Positions 52,166 through 62,211 are shown, counted from the stretch's first letter. The stretch is 64,000 nt of DNA from Anthoceros angustus (GCA_010909165.1 MU008169.1:806001-870000), one strand, 5' to 3'. The notes: generated from the sequence alone by a model not told the origin. Made by a program: numbers and translations.

Positions 52166-53560
52166 ATACCGAGTTCAAGCTTCCAAGTTCTAGGAGTTGG
52201 TCTGAATGCCTAGGGGTAGTGCATGTGACCTCCTCAGCTGATACCATGGCCACACCTGCCCATGGCAGCATCCCTCAAGAAGTATAACAGCAACAAGAGG
52301 TTCCAGAGCTCCCCAATTGTCTTTAAACCCCCACTTAACCAAAGCACCAGAGCACTCAGCAGCATTGCCTTCTCTATTATAGCATTGAGATCACCAAGAG
52401 GCCAAAGTCGACGTGACTCAGGTTCCTAGGCCCTTGTAGGTCAGAACCTGAACAGGCTAAAGTCACTCAGTGGGCCTTTCTTCAGGCTCTGACGTACAAG
52501 GGCCTAGGTTGCTGAATATTTTCATCTTCCTCCAAAATATGCTTATCCTCGAGGATTTTGGCGTTGCTGTCTTCTCTTGGCCTGCAAACATGGCCACGCA
52601 TTGCCTTCAAACAGAGTGAAGCAGCTCTACAAAAGATGTCAAAGTGAAGCTCACGGCCGCAGGAGATACGAATGGACACCAGTGGTGCTCACAGCCCGGA
52701 GAGGAGCGAAGAACTCCACATTCATTGCAGCTCTCACATGACCACAGAGACAGCACACTTGACCACATTCTGAATTCCGTTCATAGTCATGTATACAGCC
52801 GATCGGCTTTCTGCTGTTGCTCCGTTTCAATAGCTGCAGGTTGACTACAATGCAGGTTTACTGTTATGAATAGTACGCAACGCGGAAATGTGCTTTACAA
52901 GGGTACCCATAGAACCGCTAAAGAAACCAAAGTTGATGTTACCTCTCCAAGCGCTTCAGCCAAGAGCCTGCCTCCAGAGTTGTGCCATCTCATATTCCTT
53001 GGCCCAGGGCTCTGTGTCTGACATATCTGTGCTCTCTTGACACACAGTGCCTTTCCTCGTCGGGAAGGTCTTCCCTTGGATGGAGATGTAGTTTCAGGCT
53101 CCAAACTTGGAGCCTGAACTCGGACTGGGTCTGGAGTATTCGGATCGTAGGTCGGAGATAGAGGCTCAGCCTCCAAACTTAGACCCTGGACTCGGACTGG
53201 GTCTGGGGTCTTCGGACCCTAGGTTGGAGATGTAGGCTCAGCCTCCAAGCTTGCAGCCTGGACTCGCACTGGGTATGGAGTCATCGGACCCTTGGTTGGA
53301 TTTATAGTCTCAGCCTCCAACATGGAAGCCTGGACTGTGACTAGGCCTCGGGCTAAGCCCTTCATTTTTGCCCGAACCGTGGTGTTGGCTACGGTTGTTC
53401 CCATTCAAACCTGCAACTCCTTTGCAGCAAGCAGCCCGCCCGCAGAATCTTGAAAAAACCTTCCAGAGAGAGCTGCGACAGTGGACTGGCTGGCTCCCTC
53501 TGTGCTGCCATCAGGAGTCACCTAGTCTGGCCGACTAAGCTTCAAGTCATTTCTGACAAG
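52166..53560 (-). pseudogene. SNF2 N-terminal copy, inverted, plus its 3' module
   Basis: Reverse complement of 35,618-36,923, entered at ATACCGAGTTCA (12 bp shared with both neighbours). It contains the same foldback (52,426-52,507), intron 2, the Cys/His motif and MRWHNSG. The 24-residue repeat appears as four units (SLEAEPLSPTYDPNTPDPVR type) where the sister copy has two. Non-functional and lacking the helicase. Confidence 0.8.
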
Positions 53561-53808
53561 CAGGTTTCTCTTTACACCGAGAATGATGATACATATAATC
53601 AAATGACGCACAGATGTTCATCCCTGCCCTGGGCACTAGATTCCTACTCTGCTCGTGAAAATGTGGTGACATGTGAGCGTAGTTGGCGGTGATAAGGTAA
53701 CGGTCAAGATCCAATCTTAGATCCCAAGAGCTGATGCCCTTGATTGGCGGGCAGCCTCTCGGCTGGGATCAGGAAGTACCTGGTTTCGCTGAAAAGGAGC
53801 CAAGTCAT
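53561..53808. other. ~240-bp filler of unknown origin
   Basis: It matches nothing else in the window. It is flanked by CAAGTCATTTCTGACAAG (53,543-53,560) and CAAGTCATTTGTGACAAG (53,801-53,818), an 18-bp direct repeat with one mismatch. It replaces the 6.6 kb that separate copia from SNF2 in the left-hand parent. Confidence 0.6.
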
Positions 53809-56697
53809 TTGTGACAAGGCTCCCAGATAGGATGCAGTGCAGTGCAAACCATAAGGTACATAAGACTACCTACGGTGAGGAATAAGGAGGAGGAGTAGTG
53901 TCACTGTTGTCCTGTTGATCCACCTCTTTGCTTAGCTTAAGGTTCATTTCCATGGGTGTTGAGATAGGCCTAGATTCTAACATCTTAAACTTTGTTAAGA
54001 TTTCTTGAATATATTTTGATTGGTGAATGAGAATGCTTCTAGCCTTTCTATCCCTTAAGACCTAAATGCCCAAGCAAAGGAAAGCTCTCTACAAGTGGTC
54101 ATGGAGAAACGCTTAGCTAGCATAGATGGTCTCTTCTAGTATGGCCTTAGTGTTGGACATAAGAACTATATCGTCTCATTATACCCCTAAGACGATAAAG
54201 TAAATGCTTGATCTTTTAATGTAGATATTATTATCGAGTTTAACTTAGTGAAACCTAGTTCCTTAAGGCTGGCGTCTAGCTTAAAATACCATTTCATAGC
54301 ACTCTTAAGTCCGTATAAGGACTTTAATAGTAGGCATGCATTGTACTTTGTCCTATCCTTAACATATATCCCTTGAGAATCTCCATGTAGATGGTGTGGT
54401 CGAGATCTCCATATAATAAAGCTGTCTTAATGTCAAGTTGCATTAGCTCATAGTCATGGTGAGATGCTAAGGCTAGGAGGATCCTAAGTGAGGTTATCTT
54501 AAGTACGGGACTAAAAGTTTCATCATAATCAAAACCATATTTTTGAGAGTATCCTTGGCTACTAATCTAGCCTTGTATCTCTCTATGCTACCATCGGCAT
54601 TTAATTTGATCTTGAAGGTCCACTTAGATCCCACAAGTTGTCTATCCTTAGGTAGAGTAGTTAAAGTCCAAGTTTTATTGGCTTGTAGGGATTCTAGTTC
54701 GACACGATTGCTTGTTTCGTGTTCCTTTTGTGGGCATGATGGCCTCTGGTAGTGGCGAGGACAAAGCGATCTATAGCATTAAGACAATATGCTAAATTGC
54801 TCTTGGGATCCTTGATTAGTAGGAGAATATCTATATTTTACACATTGGAGCGGTGAGATTGTCTACGCCTAGGCTGGTTAGTGGCGGTGATTGTGGGATG
54901 TCCTCTTGCACATTTTGAAATAAGGGTCTAGAGTTTCCTCGGCTTCAGGCATTTATATGTTGCATATCGGGAGTATTGTAATTAGAAAATCAGATAAATG
55001 CCTACTTGTTGTTGAGGTGCCCGTCGTTTTTGAAAGTCGGGGTCAAGAGCATATTGTGAAAACTCAATGTCACTTGCCGATCCCGGCGCCGAGGCGATGC
55101 TCGGGTCATTGTTCGCTAAATCGATCCGGTGTGTGGCCGATCGAGCATGAGCGGGAATCGGGGCGCGTTGAAGGCCAAGGACCGGGATTGAGAGCTGCGC
55201 AGTGCGTCGGGTTGTGGATTACATTGGTCTTGAGCGCGTCGGCGTGTAGGTGCGGAGAGGTGTTGTGGAGATTCGCCGGAGTTGGGGCGGATCGAAAATT
55301 TGAGTCGAAAATGTCCCTGCTTTACTGCGATTCACGATTTCTCGATTTGATCGTGTCGGCGTGCCGTCCCCTCTCAATCGAAGGGCGTGAGCCGGAGCTG
55401 AGGTGTTTGAGAGTGGATCGGCGAGTCGAAAAGATGGTTTGTGGTGTGTCCTGGTGAAGGGAATGGCGAGGAGGTGCGGTGTGGCGAGGCTGAGACATGG
55501 GCGTGTCGTCTGGGGAGCGGGTTGGGAAGGTTAGGACCGGTGCGAGAAAAGTCCACAGAGCCATCTTCATCATCATCTAGGTTGGTTGGGGCTCCCCGGT
55601 GTGGTGGATGTCCTCGAGGAAGGTGACGTCTGAGTGGGTGACTTTGTGTGTTTGAGGGTGGATAATTTTGTAACCTTTGATCCGTCGGTAAAGCCAATGA
55701 AGCGAAATTTCATGCCTTGTGATCTAGTTTGGTTGGATTGCCTTAGGAATGTGGGCATAGGCAGGGGAACCAAAATCCGTGTAGAGAGATCGGGCTTGAC
55801 TGTCAGCTTCAGAGTGCCAGTGAGAGAGAAGAGGTTGTGGTGCGATGTAGGCATGCGCATTGCCTCCGCCAATAGGTTTTAGGAAGGCGGGCATGAATCA
55901 TCATTGCCAAACCACATTCTGGATGGTCCGATTCATTCTTTCAACCCCATTTTGTTGGGATGTGTAAGGAGTGGTAATTTGACGGTTGATACCATGTTCC
56001 TTGCAGTGGGTGAATTGAGTAGAGCCATATTCTCCACCGTCGGATCTAAGGCATAATAAGGTATCGCCTTGCTTTTCGACTGTGTCTTGTATTCCTTGAA
56101 GCATGGAAATGCTTGGGCCTTGGTCTTGATATATATATAGTAAAGCGAGTGAAATCATCGATAATAAGCATGAAGTAGGTATAACCAAAGAGTGATTTAT
56201 TGAAAGGCCCGGATGTCGAGTGTACTAGTTGAAGGCGCTTGGTAGCTCTTGTGTTGGATGCCTTAGGAAAAGGGCGATGGCTTTTCGAGGGAACAGCTTC
56301 ACAAGTACGTCCTCAATTCGTGAGAGTAATGCCATGGGCTGCTTGTGTGTTGATCATCTCCTTCATTTTCTGCAAATGCATATGCCCAAGCGTGCCAAAG
56401 GAAGGTCCGATTTTGTTTCTGTACTGCTGTTAGAGAGGAAGGGTGACTAACCCTTAGATGATATAGGTCATCATTTTAAGATCACCGGTGGCAATTAGAT
56501 CGCCTTGAGGGGTTTTCAATGGCAGATGGCCATTGCCAAAACAAACATAACATCTTGATCAACTTTTCGTGCGGAAAAGAGGTTTTTGTTAGTCCGGGAA
56601 CTAAGAGGACATCCGAAATCTGCGGTGGAGTGTGGTTGCTGGAGCAATGGAGCCATGGCATAATATGATGTTTGGTGTTATCTCCAAGGGACAAAGT
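53809..56697 (-). mobile_element. Inverted copy of internal copia segment
   Basis: Reverse complement of 26,107-28,994 (sum 82,803), i.e. RNase H start, RT, linker, integrase and part of protease, without LTRs. Translations match the left-hand element across the whole length, with about one single-base indel noticed. It therefore arose by DNA duplication long after the element decayed, not by transposition. Confidence 0.92.
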
Positions 56698-57193
56698 GGG
56701 AAGAATTTTGGAAGTCCAAATGTAAATCTATCACGAGGACTGCATGTAGCTATCCATGAGGGTATCCAGAACATTCGAAATCTGACTTCCTTTGTAGACT
56801 CTCATGAAGGTGCTGACCTGAAGTCTCTTCCAGGACTACAGGAGTTTGTTGTTCATCTGAAGCTACAGCCTTTGCAAGCGGACCTGGTGGCAAAAGTGCA
56901 GTCAAAGTGTGGCGGTAAAGTTCCAAGTTTAGCCTCACATCAGGTACAACATTGGTGACTGTTCACCCGTCTCTCTGTCCTGACGAATACCAGGACACCT
57001 CTGAGTTTCCTGATCTCGACGGAACAGCCTCGACTCCCGGTAAGGGTGTGAAAGCTGATTTCGTTTTGCAGATCCTATCTCTTTGTGACAAGGCAGGAGA
57101 AAAGCTTATTATTTTCAGCAGTATGCTCAAACCTCTGGAATATATACAGGAGGTGCTACAAAAGCACAAGAGCTGGGCCTGGGAGACAAAGTT
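56688..57193 (+). pseudogene. SNF2 segment inserted in copia (middle region to C-lobe start)
   Basis: From WDKVGRILEVQM through IRNLTSFVDSHEGADLKSL, LKLQPLQADLVAKVQSKCGG and GVKADFVLQILSLCDKAGEK to QKHKSWA. Left join GGGACAAAGT and right join GACAAAGTT both belong to copia as well. The copia sequence is continuous across this ~496-bp insert (26,116 then 26,114 downwards). Confidence 0.88.
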
Positions 57194-57344
57194 GGGTTGT
57201 CTTTGTAGGTGTAACTTTGGTAAAATATTCCCTATGGGGGTCATGTCTTTGCGAGGCTCCGAATCAATATACAGTGTTCGCCTTGGGCGATAAGCAAGAG
57301 GCTACTAGTGCTAATGGTGTGCTAGTGCCCGGAGGATTGTGGCT
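57185..57344 (-). mobile_element. copia fragment (gag/protease junction)
   Basis: Reverse complement of about 25,955-26,114. Its right end shares GATTGTGGCT with the SNF2 segment that follows. Confidence 0.88.
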
Positions 57345-57769
57345 CCAAAAGTGATGGTGGAACCCTGGAAGGATGAGTTCCATAGATGGAATGTGAGGAT
57401 ATCAAGATTCTCACTGTATGACAAGTCCACTGAGACACACGATGTGGAGAAACGTCGTAGAGAGATTCTTCATCAATGGGAGGCAGAGAAAAGTGTCTTG
57501 ATCGTTAGCTACAACATCGCTAGCCGGATCATTCACAAGGAGGAGCACAACATGATGAACTTAGCAATATTCTAGTGGGGACTCCTGATCTGGTAGTCTT
57601 GGATGAAGGACATTTTGTACGCAATGAAGATACCAATGTCCTGCAGGCCTTGAAGAAGGTGAAGACAATGAACAGGGTGATACTGAGTGGCACTTTATTT
57701 CAGAATAACTTCATGGAGTTATACCAGATACTTAGTTTCGTGAAGCCGGAATTTTTGGGGAATGATCCA
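57335..57769 (+). pseudogene. SNF2 segment (motif Ia to motif III)
   Basis: VAPKVMVEPWKDEFHRWNVR, RRREILHQWEAEKSVLIVSY, then a frame change at HKEEHNMMNLAIF. TPDLVVLDEGHFVRNEDTN and LSGTLFQNNFMELYQILSFV run to FLGNDP. Joined to copia at AATGATCCA. Confidence 0.88.
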
Positions 57770-58338
57770 CTGGAAAACCATGGCATGGTGATCAACATGG
57801 TCACCTTGACATTCAAGGTGGTAGCTTTTGATTGTATGTATAGTATGCATGATATCATATCATATATCTCATGGTGGGTCCATGCTTAATCTTGTTGTCC
57901 CTCCACTATTGCATTGCCTTGTTTCATACCTGCATGAGCACGTTTTTGCTTGATTATTGTCCTCCCATTGATCTTTCTCTAGTTGTGTTCCTCGTAGGGT
58001 TGGGGATGGGGATGGTGGATTTCAGACTCACTCGTAACCCTGAGCTTGCGCTCTTCGGATATTAGTGATACGAAATTTCCGGATGGGGAAATTGTGTTGC
58101 TTGGCCAAATCAAATTTGTCCTCCTTGGACAGGAAAGGTGGGAGGTAGACATGTTGGGACTTTTTAATTTGATGGAGTGTTTAATGGCTGATGGTATGCT
58201 CTAAGGAGGCAATTGATGTGTATTTGGAGAGTGATCACGTATAGTTTCTGCAGGTGTTAGAATTAGTTTTGTGTGTGTTTCTAGACCTTGTAAATTCTAT
58301 TATCTGATTTTGAAATTCCTCTATTTCGATTGTGGAGG
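57761..58338 (-). mobile_element. copia fragment (5' gag region)
   Basis: Reverse complement of about 24,965-25,540. Its left end shares AATGATCCA with SNF2; its right end shares TTGTGGAGG with the SNF2 intron/exon sequence. Confidence 0.88.
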
Positions 58339-59919
58339 TGCTTCACTCTGTTTGAAGGAGTTTGTGGCCATGTCTGCAGGCCAAGGGAAGACAAAAACGC
58401 AGCGATGAGCATGAGGATTTCTTGGAGGAAGATAAGATATTCAGCAACCTCGGCCCTTGTAGGTCAGAAGCTGAAGAAAGGCCAATTCAAAGGCTGAAGG
58501 TGAAGATTCCTCCTCATTTCATGCCCACGATGAAGGAACATCAGGTGAAAGGATTTCAATTCCTTGTCAAGTCTCTGGATGGCAGAGGAGGATGTATTTT
58601 TCAACATGCTCCAGGAACAGGAAAAACGTTCTTGATGATAGCCTTTGTGAAAGGCTTACTCACTACCTATCCGGCCAAGAAGGTGCTGATTGTGGCTCCA
58701 AAAGTGATGGTGGAACCCTGGAAGGATGAGTTCCATAGATGGAATGTGAGGGATATCAAGATTCTTACTGTGTATGACAAGTCCACTGAGACACACGATG
58801 TGGAGAAACGTCGTAGAGAGATTCTTCATCAATGGGAGGCAGAGAAAAGTGTCTTGATCGTTAGCTACAACATCGCTAGCCGGATCATTCACAAGGAGGG
58901 AGCCCAGCATGATGAACTTAGCAATATTCTAGTGGGGACTCCTGATCTGGTAGTCTTGGATGAAGGACATTTTGTACGCAACGAAGATACCAATGTCCTG
59001 CAGGCCTTGAAGAAGGTGAAGACAATGAACAGGGTGATACTGAGTGGCACTTTATTTCAGAATAACTTCATGGAGTTATACCAGATACTTAGTTTCGTGA
59101 AGCCGGAATTTTTGGGGAATGATCCAGGGTTTTCACAAAAGCGGATGGAACTGGAGAAGGAGCAGGAGAATGACAGACTGCGCAATGGTGGCATGATAAC
59201 CCAGGCAATGGTAGACAAATGGGACAAAGTGGGGAAGAATTTTTGGAAGTCCAAATGTAAATCTATCACGAGGACTGCATGTAGCGACGCTATCCATGAG
59301 GGTATCCAGAACATTCGAAATCTGACTTCCTTTGTAGACTCTCATGAAGGTGCTGACCTGAAGTCTCTTCCAGGACTACAGGAGTTTGTTGTTCATCTGA
59401 AGCTACAGCCTTTGCAAGCGGACCTGGTGGCAAAAGTGCAGTCAAAGTGTGGCGGTAAAAGTTCCAAGTTTAGCCTCACATCAGGTACAACATTGGTGAC
59501 TGTTCACCCGTCTCTCTGTCCTGACGAATACCGGGACACCTCTGAGTTTCCTGATCTCGACGGAACAGCCTCGACTCCCGGTAAGGGTGTGAAAGCTGAT
59601 TTCGTTTTGGAGATCCTATCTCTTTGTGACAAGGCAGGAGAAAAGCTTATTATTTTCAGCAGTATGCTCAAACCTCTGGAATATATACAGGAGGTGCTAC
59701 AAAAGCACAAGAGCTGGGCCTGGGAGACAAAGTTCTGCTTGTTAATGGCAAAGCCACCCTAAGAAATGGTACCATCAAGAGGTTCAATGACAAGAACGAC
59801 CCTTCGAGGGTTCTTCTGGCCTCTATCAAGGCTTGTGGAGAAGGTGTAAACCTTACTGCAGCCTCCAGGATTATACTGTTGGAACCCGTCTTTAACCCCA
59901 GCGTCACTCGCCAAGCGGT
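58330..59919 (+). pseudogene. SNF2 (DRD1/CLSY-like) remodeler, best-preserved copy
   Basis: Open for about 466 codons (58,362-59,762) without an obvious ATG; the first ~10 codons lie in intron 2 and its acceptor (TGTCTGCAG|GCCAAG). One base is missing in the acidic exon. Conserved helicase residues, numbered from the open frame: Walker A APGTGKT 83-89, Lys88; APKVMVEPW 112-120; motif II LDEGH 199-203 (DEGH as in DRD1/CLSY, not DEAH); motif III SGTLFQN 228-234. The middle region follows, then VKADFVLEILSLCDKAGEKL and LIIFSSMLKPLEYI. A one-base loss at GGGCCTGGGAG (about 59,720) shifts the frame. The C-lobe continues to SVTRQAV, where copia interrupts. Motif VI is missing, so it is not functional alone. 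Confidence 0.88.
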
Positions 59920-60111
59920 TGTAGATCCCTCGCCACGGGTTGAGTAAGTGCCACGTCCTCTGATGCCTCTCATGTTTCCTCTGTCTCGGCCTCTGTCTCC
60001 CTCGAAAGCCGGAGGATGGCTCTCCGGCATGAGCAAAACTTTCCGGCGTCTTCTTGATGGCATTGTATAACTTGTTGATTAGAGGTTTGATGCCTTGGAG
60101 GCTTTGTACGC
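59911..60111 (-). mobile_element. copia fragment (RG-rich gag)
   Basis: Reverse complement of about 25,625-25,820. Joins share CCAAGCGGT (left) and TTTGTACGC (right) with SNF2. Confidence 0.88.
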
Positions 60112-61321
60112 AATGAAGATACCAATGTCCTGCAGGCCTTGAAGAAGGTGAAGACAATGAACAGGGTGATACTGAGTGGCACTTTATTTCAGAATAACTT
60201 CATGGAGTTATACCAGATACTTAGTTTCGTGAAGCCGGAATTTTTGGGGAATGATCCAGGGTTTTCACAAAAGCGGATGGAACTGGAGAAGGAGCAGGAG
60301 AATGACAGACTGCGCAATGGTGGCATGATAACCCAGGCAATGGTAGACAAATGGGACAAAGTGGGAAGAATTTTGGAAGTCCAAATGTAAATCTATCACG
60401 AGGACTGCATGTAGCTATCCATGAGGGTATCCAGAACATTCGAAATCTGACTTCCTTTGTAGACTCTCATGAAGGTGCTGACCTGAAGTCTCTTCCAGGA
60501 CTACAGGAGTTTGTTGTTCATCTGAAGCTACAGCCTTTGCAAGCGGACCTGGTGGCAAAAGTGCAGTCAAAGTGTGGCGGTAAAGTTCCAAGTTTAGCCT
60601 CACATCAGGTACAACATTGGTGACTGTTCACCCGTCTCTCTGTCCTGACGAATACCGGGACACCTCTGAGTTTCCTGATCTCGACGGAACAGCCTCGACT
60701 CCCGGTAAGGGTGTGAAAGCTGATTTCGTTTTGGAGATCCTATCTCTTTGTGACAAGGCAGGAGAAAAGCTTATTATTTTCAGCAGTATGCTCAAACCTC
60801 TGGAATATATACAGGAGGTGCTACAAAAGCACAAGAGCTGGGCCTCGGGAGACAAAGTTCTGCTTGTTAATGGCAAAGCCACCCTAAGAAATGGTACCAT
60901 CAAGAGGTTCAATGACAAGAACGACCCTTCGAGGGTTCTTCTGGCCTCTATCAAGGCTTGTGGAGAAGGTGTAAACCTTACTGCAGCCTCCAGGATTATA
61001 CTGTTGGAACCCGTCTTTAACCCCAGCGTCACTCGCCAAGCGGTGAGCCGGGCTTTCCGCGTTGGCCAAGAGAAGAAGGTGATTGCGTATCACCTGGTTG
61101 CAGCAAATACGACCGAGCCAGAAAATCGCCGCCAAGCCTTAGACAAGGAATGGATATCCGTCAATCTCTTCGGGACTGAAGGTATCGTTGACAACAGCGA
61201 CCAGGAAGTGAGTGATCCAGTTAACTGTGCAGATGAGTTCTTTTCAGTCCAATGCTGTAAGGAGACACCTGGACAGGCTATATATCGCCAGAAGGCACTG
61301 ACAACTTTAGCCTTGTGGTGA
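60103..61321 (+). pseudogene. SNF2 (DRD1/CLSY-like) young copy, motif II to C-terminus
   Basis: FVRNEDTNVLQALKKVKTMN, SGTLFQNNFMELYQILSFVK, then frame changes at GRILEVQM (60,370) and at GGTAAAGTTCC (60,580). From 60,617 it is open for 234 codons: the middle-region end (VTVHPSLCPDEYRDTSEFPD), LIIFSSMLKPLEYIQEVLQK, NGKATLRNGTIKRFNDKNDP, VNLTAASRIILLEPVFNPSV, motif VI TRQAVSRAFRVGQEKKVIAY and KEWISVNLFGTEGIVDNSDQ. An extra T at about 61,243 changes the last residues. It supplies the motif VI missing from the preceding copy. Confidence 0.88.
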
Positions 61322-61885
61322 AGGCAATGCTGCTGAGGTCTCTGGTGCTTTGGTTAAATGAGGGTTGAAAGAAAATGGGAGCTCCCAAACCTCTGTTGCT
61401 GTCATACATATTGCGTCTTGAGGGATGCTGCTATCGGCAGATGTGGCCAGCTAGTTCCAGCCTTCACCTCAGCCCTAACTGTGATGCCCGAGCTTGGTAC
61501 CAGCTGATGAAAAGGTCACAGGCACTGCACTGCCAAGCAGACCAACTCCCTAACACTGGAAGCTTGAGCTCAGTACAACCGGTGAGCTCACATGAATTTG
61601 ACTGGACTTGCACTCAGCCTATTCACAGGCACTGCACTGGCAAGCTATGGCTAAGCCATTGTGCATGGAATGGCCGGCTGGGCATAAGCTATGCATAGGA
61701 AGCGTGGGGCATGCCTGGAGTTGCTGCAGGAGGAGGCCCCCACATATTTCGTCCTGTGCGTAGGGTTCTTTTCAGCTGGTTGCTCGCTAACTGTGATCCG
61801 CAAGGCACTGGATCCGACTGCTTTCAATCGCTGGCGTTATGGAAGCAAGTAACACAGGATACCAGATTTATTATCTGAAATCGAT
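61322..61885 (+). repeat. 3' module (most complete young version)
   Basis: GAAGGCAATGCTGCTGAGGT through CTAACACTGGAAGCTTGAGC, TTTCGTCCTGTGCGTAGGG and ACCAGATTTATTATCTGAAA. It keeps bases lost at 51,600 and 47,900. Confidence 0.75.
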
Positions 61886-62110
61886 AAAATGGCAACGTTG
61901 TAGAACTTTTGAGTACGCAAGTTGCATTGGCCGGGAATCGAACCCCCGGACATTGTGTGTACATTGTTCTAGTGGACATTGTTCTACAACAACAACAACA
62001 ACAACTTTATTTATACAACAACAACAACAACTTTATTTATGTCCACTAAGGATGGAAGAACCATCATGGGACAGAGATAGTACAGCGTAAAAGAGGTTTA
62101 AATACCGAGT
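61886..62110 (-). repeat. tRNA-derived tail, best preserved, with ACAACA microsatellite
   Basis: The minus strand has CCGGGGGTTCGATTCCCGGC and then CAATGCA (about 61,924-61,950). This is a perfect B box (GGTTCGATTCC) with a T-arm and an acceptor-like end resembling plant tRNA-Gly. The 5' half (GTCCACTAGAACAATG) does not complete a cloverleaf. (ACA)n tracts at 61,985-62,030 follow. Most likely a SINE-like or tRNA-pseudogene repeat. Confidence 0.6.
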
Positions 62111-62211
62111 TCACTTACGTACATGACTACCAGTGCAAATAACAATTTATCGGTAATTGTGTGTGTAAAATCGCCATTAAAATTTCATTGAAACACCGAT
62201 TAGGAAGATCG
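62111..62211. other. Transition sequence
   Basis: CCAGTGCAAATAACAATTTATCGG resembles 48,432-48,455 of the palindrome's AT-rich part, then changes to retroelement sequence at about 62,175. Confidence 0.5.

Noticed and set aside
53809-56697. A second independent copia insertion
   Set aside because: No LTRs, primer site or target duplication; it shares the decay mutations of the left element, so it is a DNA-level inverted copy.
56688-57193. Transposon insertion with 8-bp target duplication (GACAAAGT)
   Set aside because: Both flanking copies are native to the SNF2 gene as well as copia, and the insert has no terminal inverted repeats or transposase.
58330-61321. Treating the two adjacent young copies as one functional gene with a copia-containing intron
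   Set aside because: The second copy repeats motif II-III and the middle region, frames are shifted at several places, and the copia segment has no splice-site context that would restore order.
61886-62000. Intact tRNA-Gly gene
   Set aside because: Only the T-arm and acceptor-like 3' part are convincing; no matching D-arm, anticodon arm or 5' acceptor strand.
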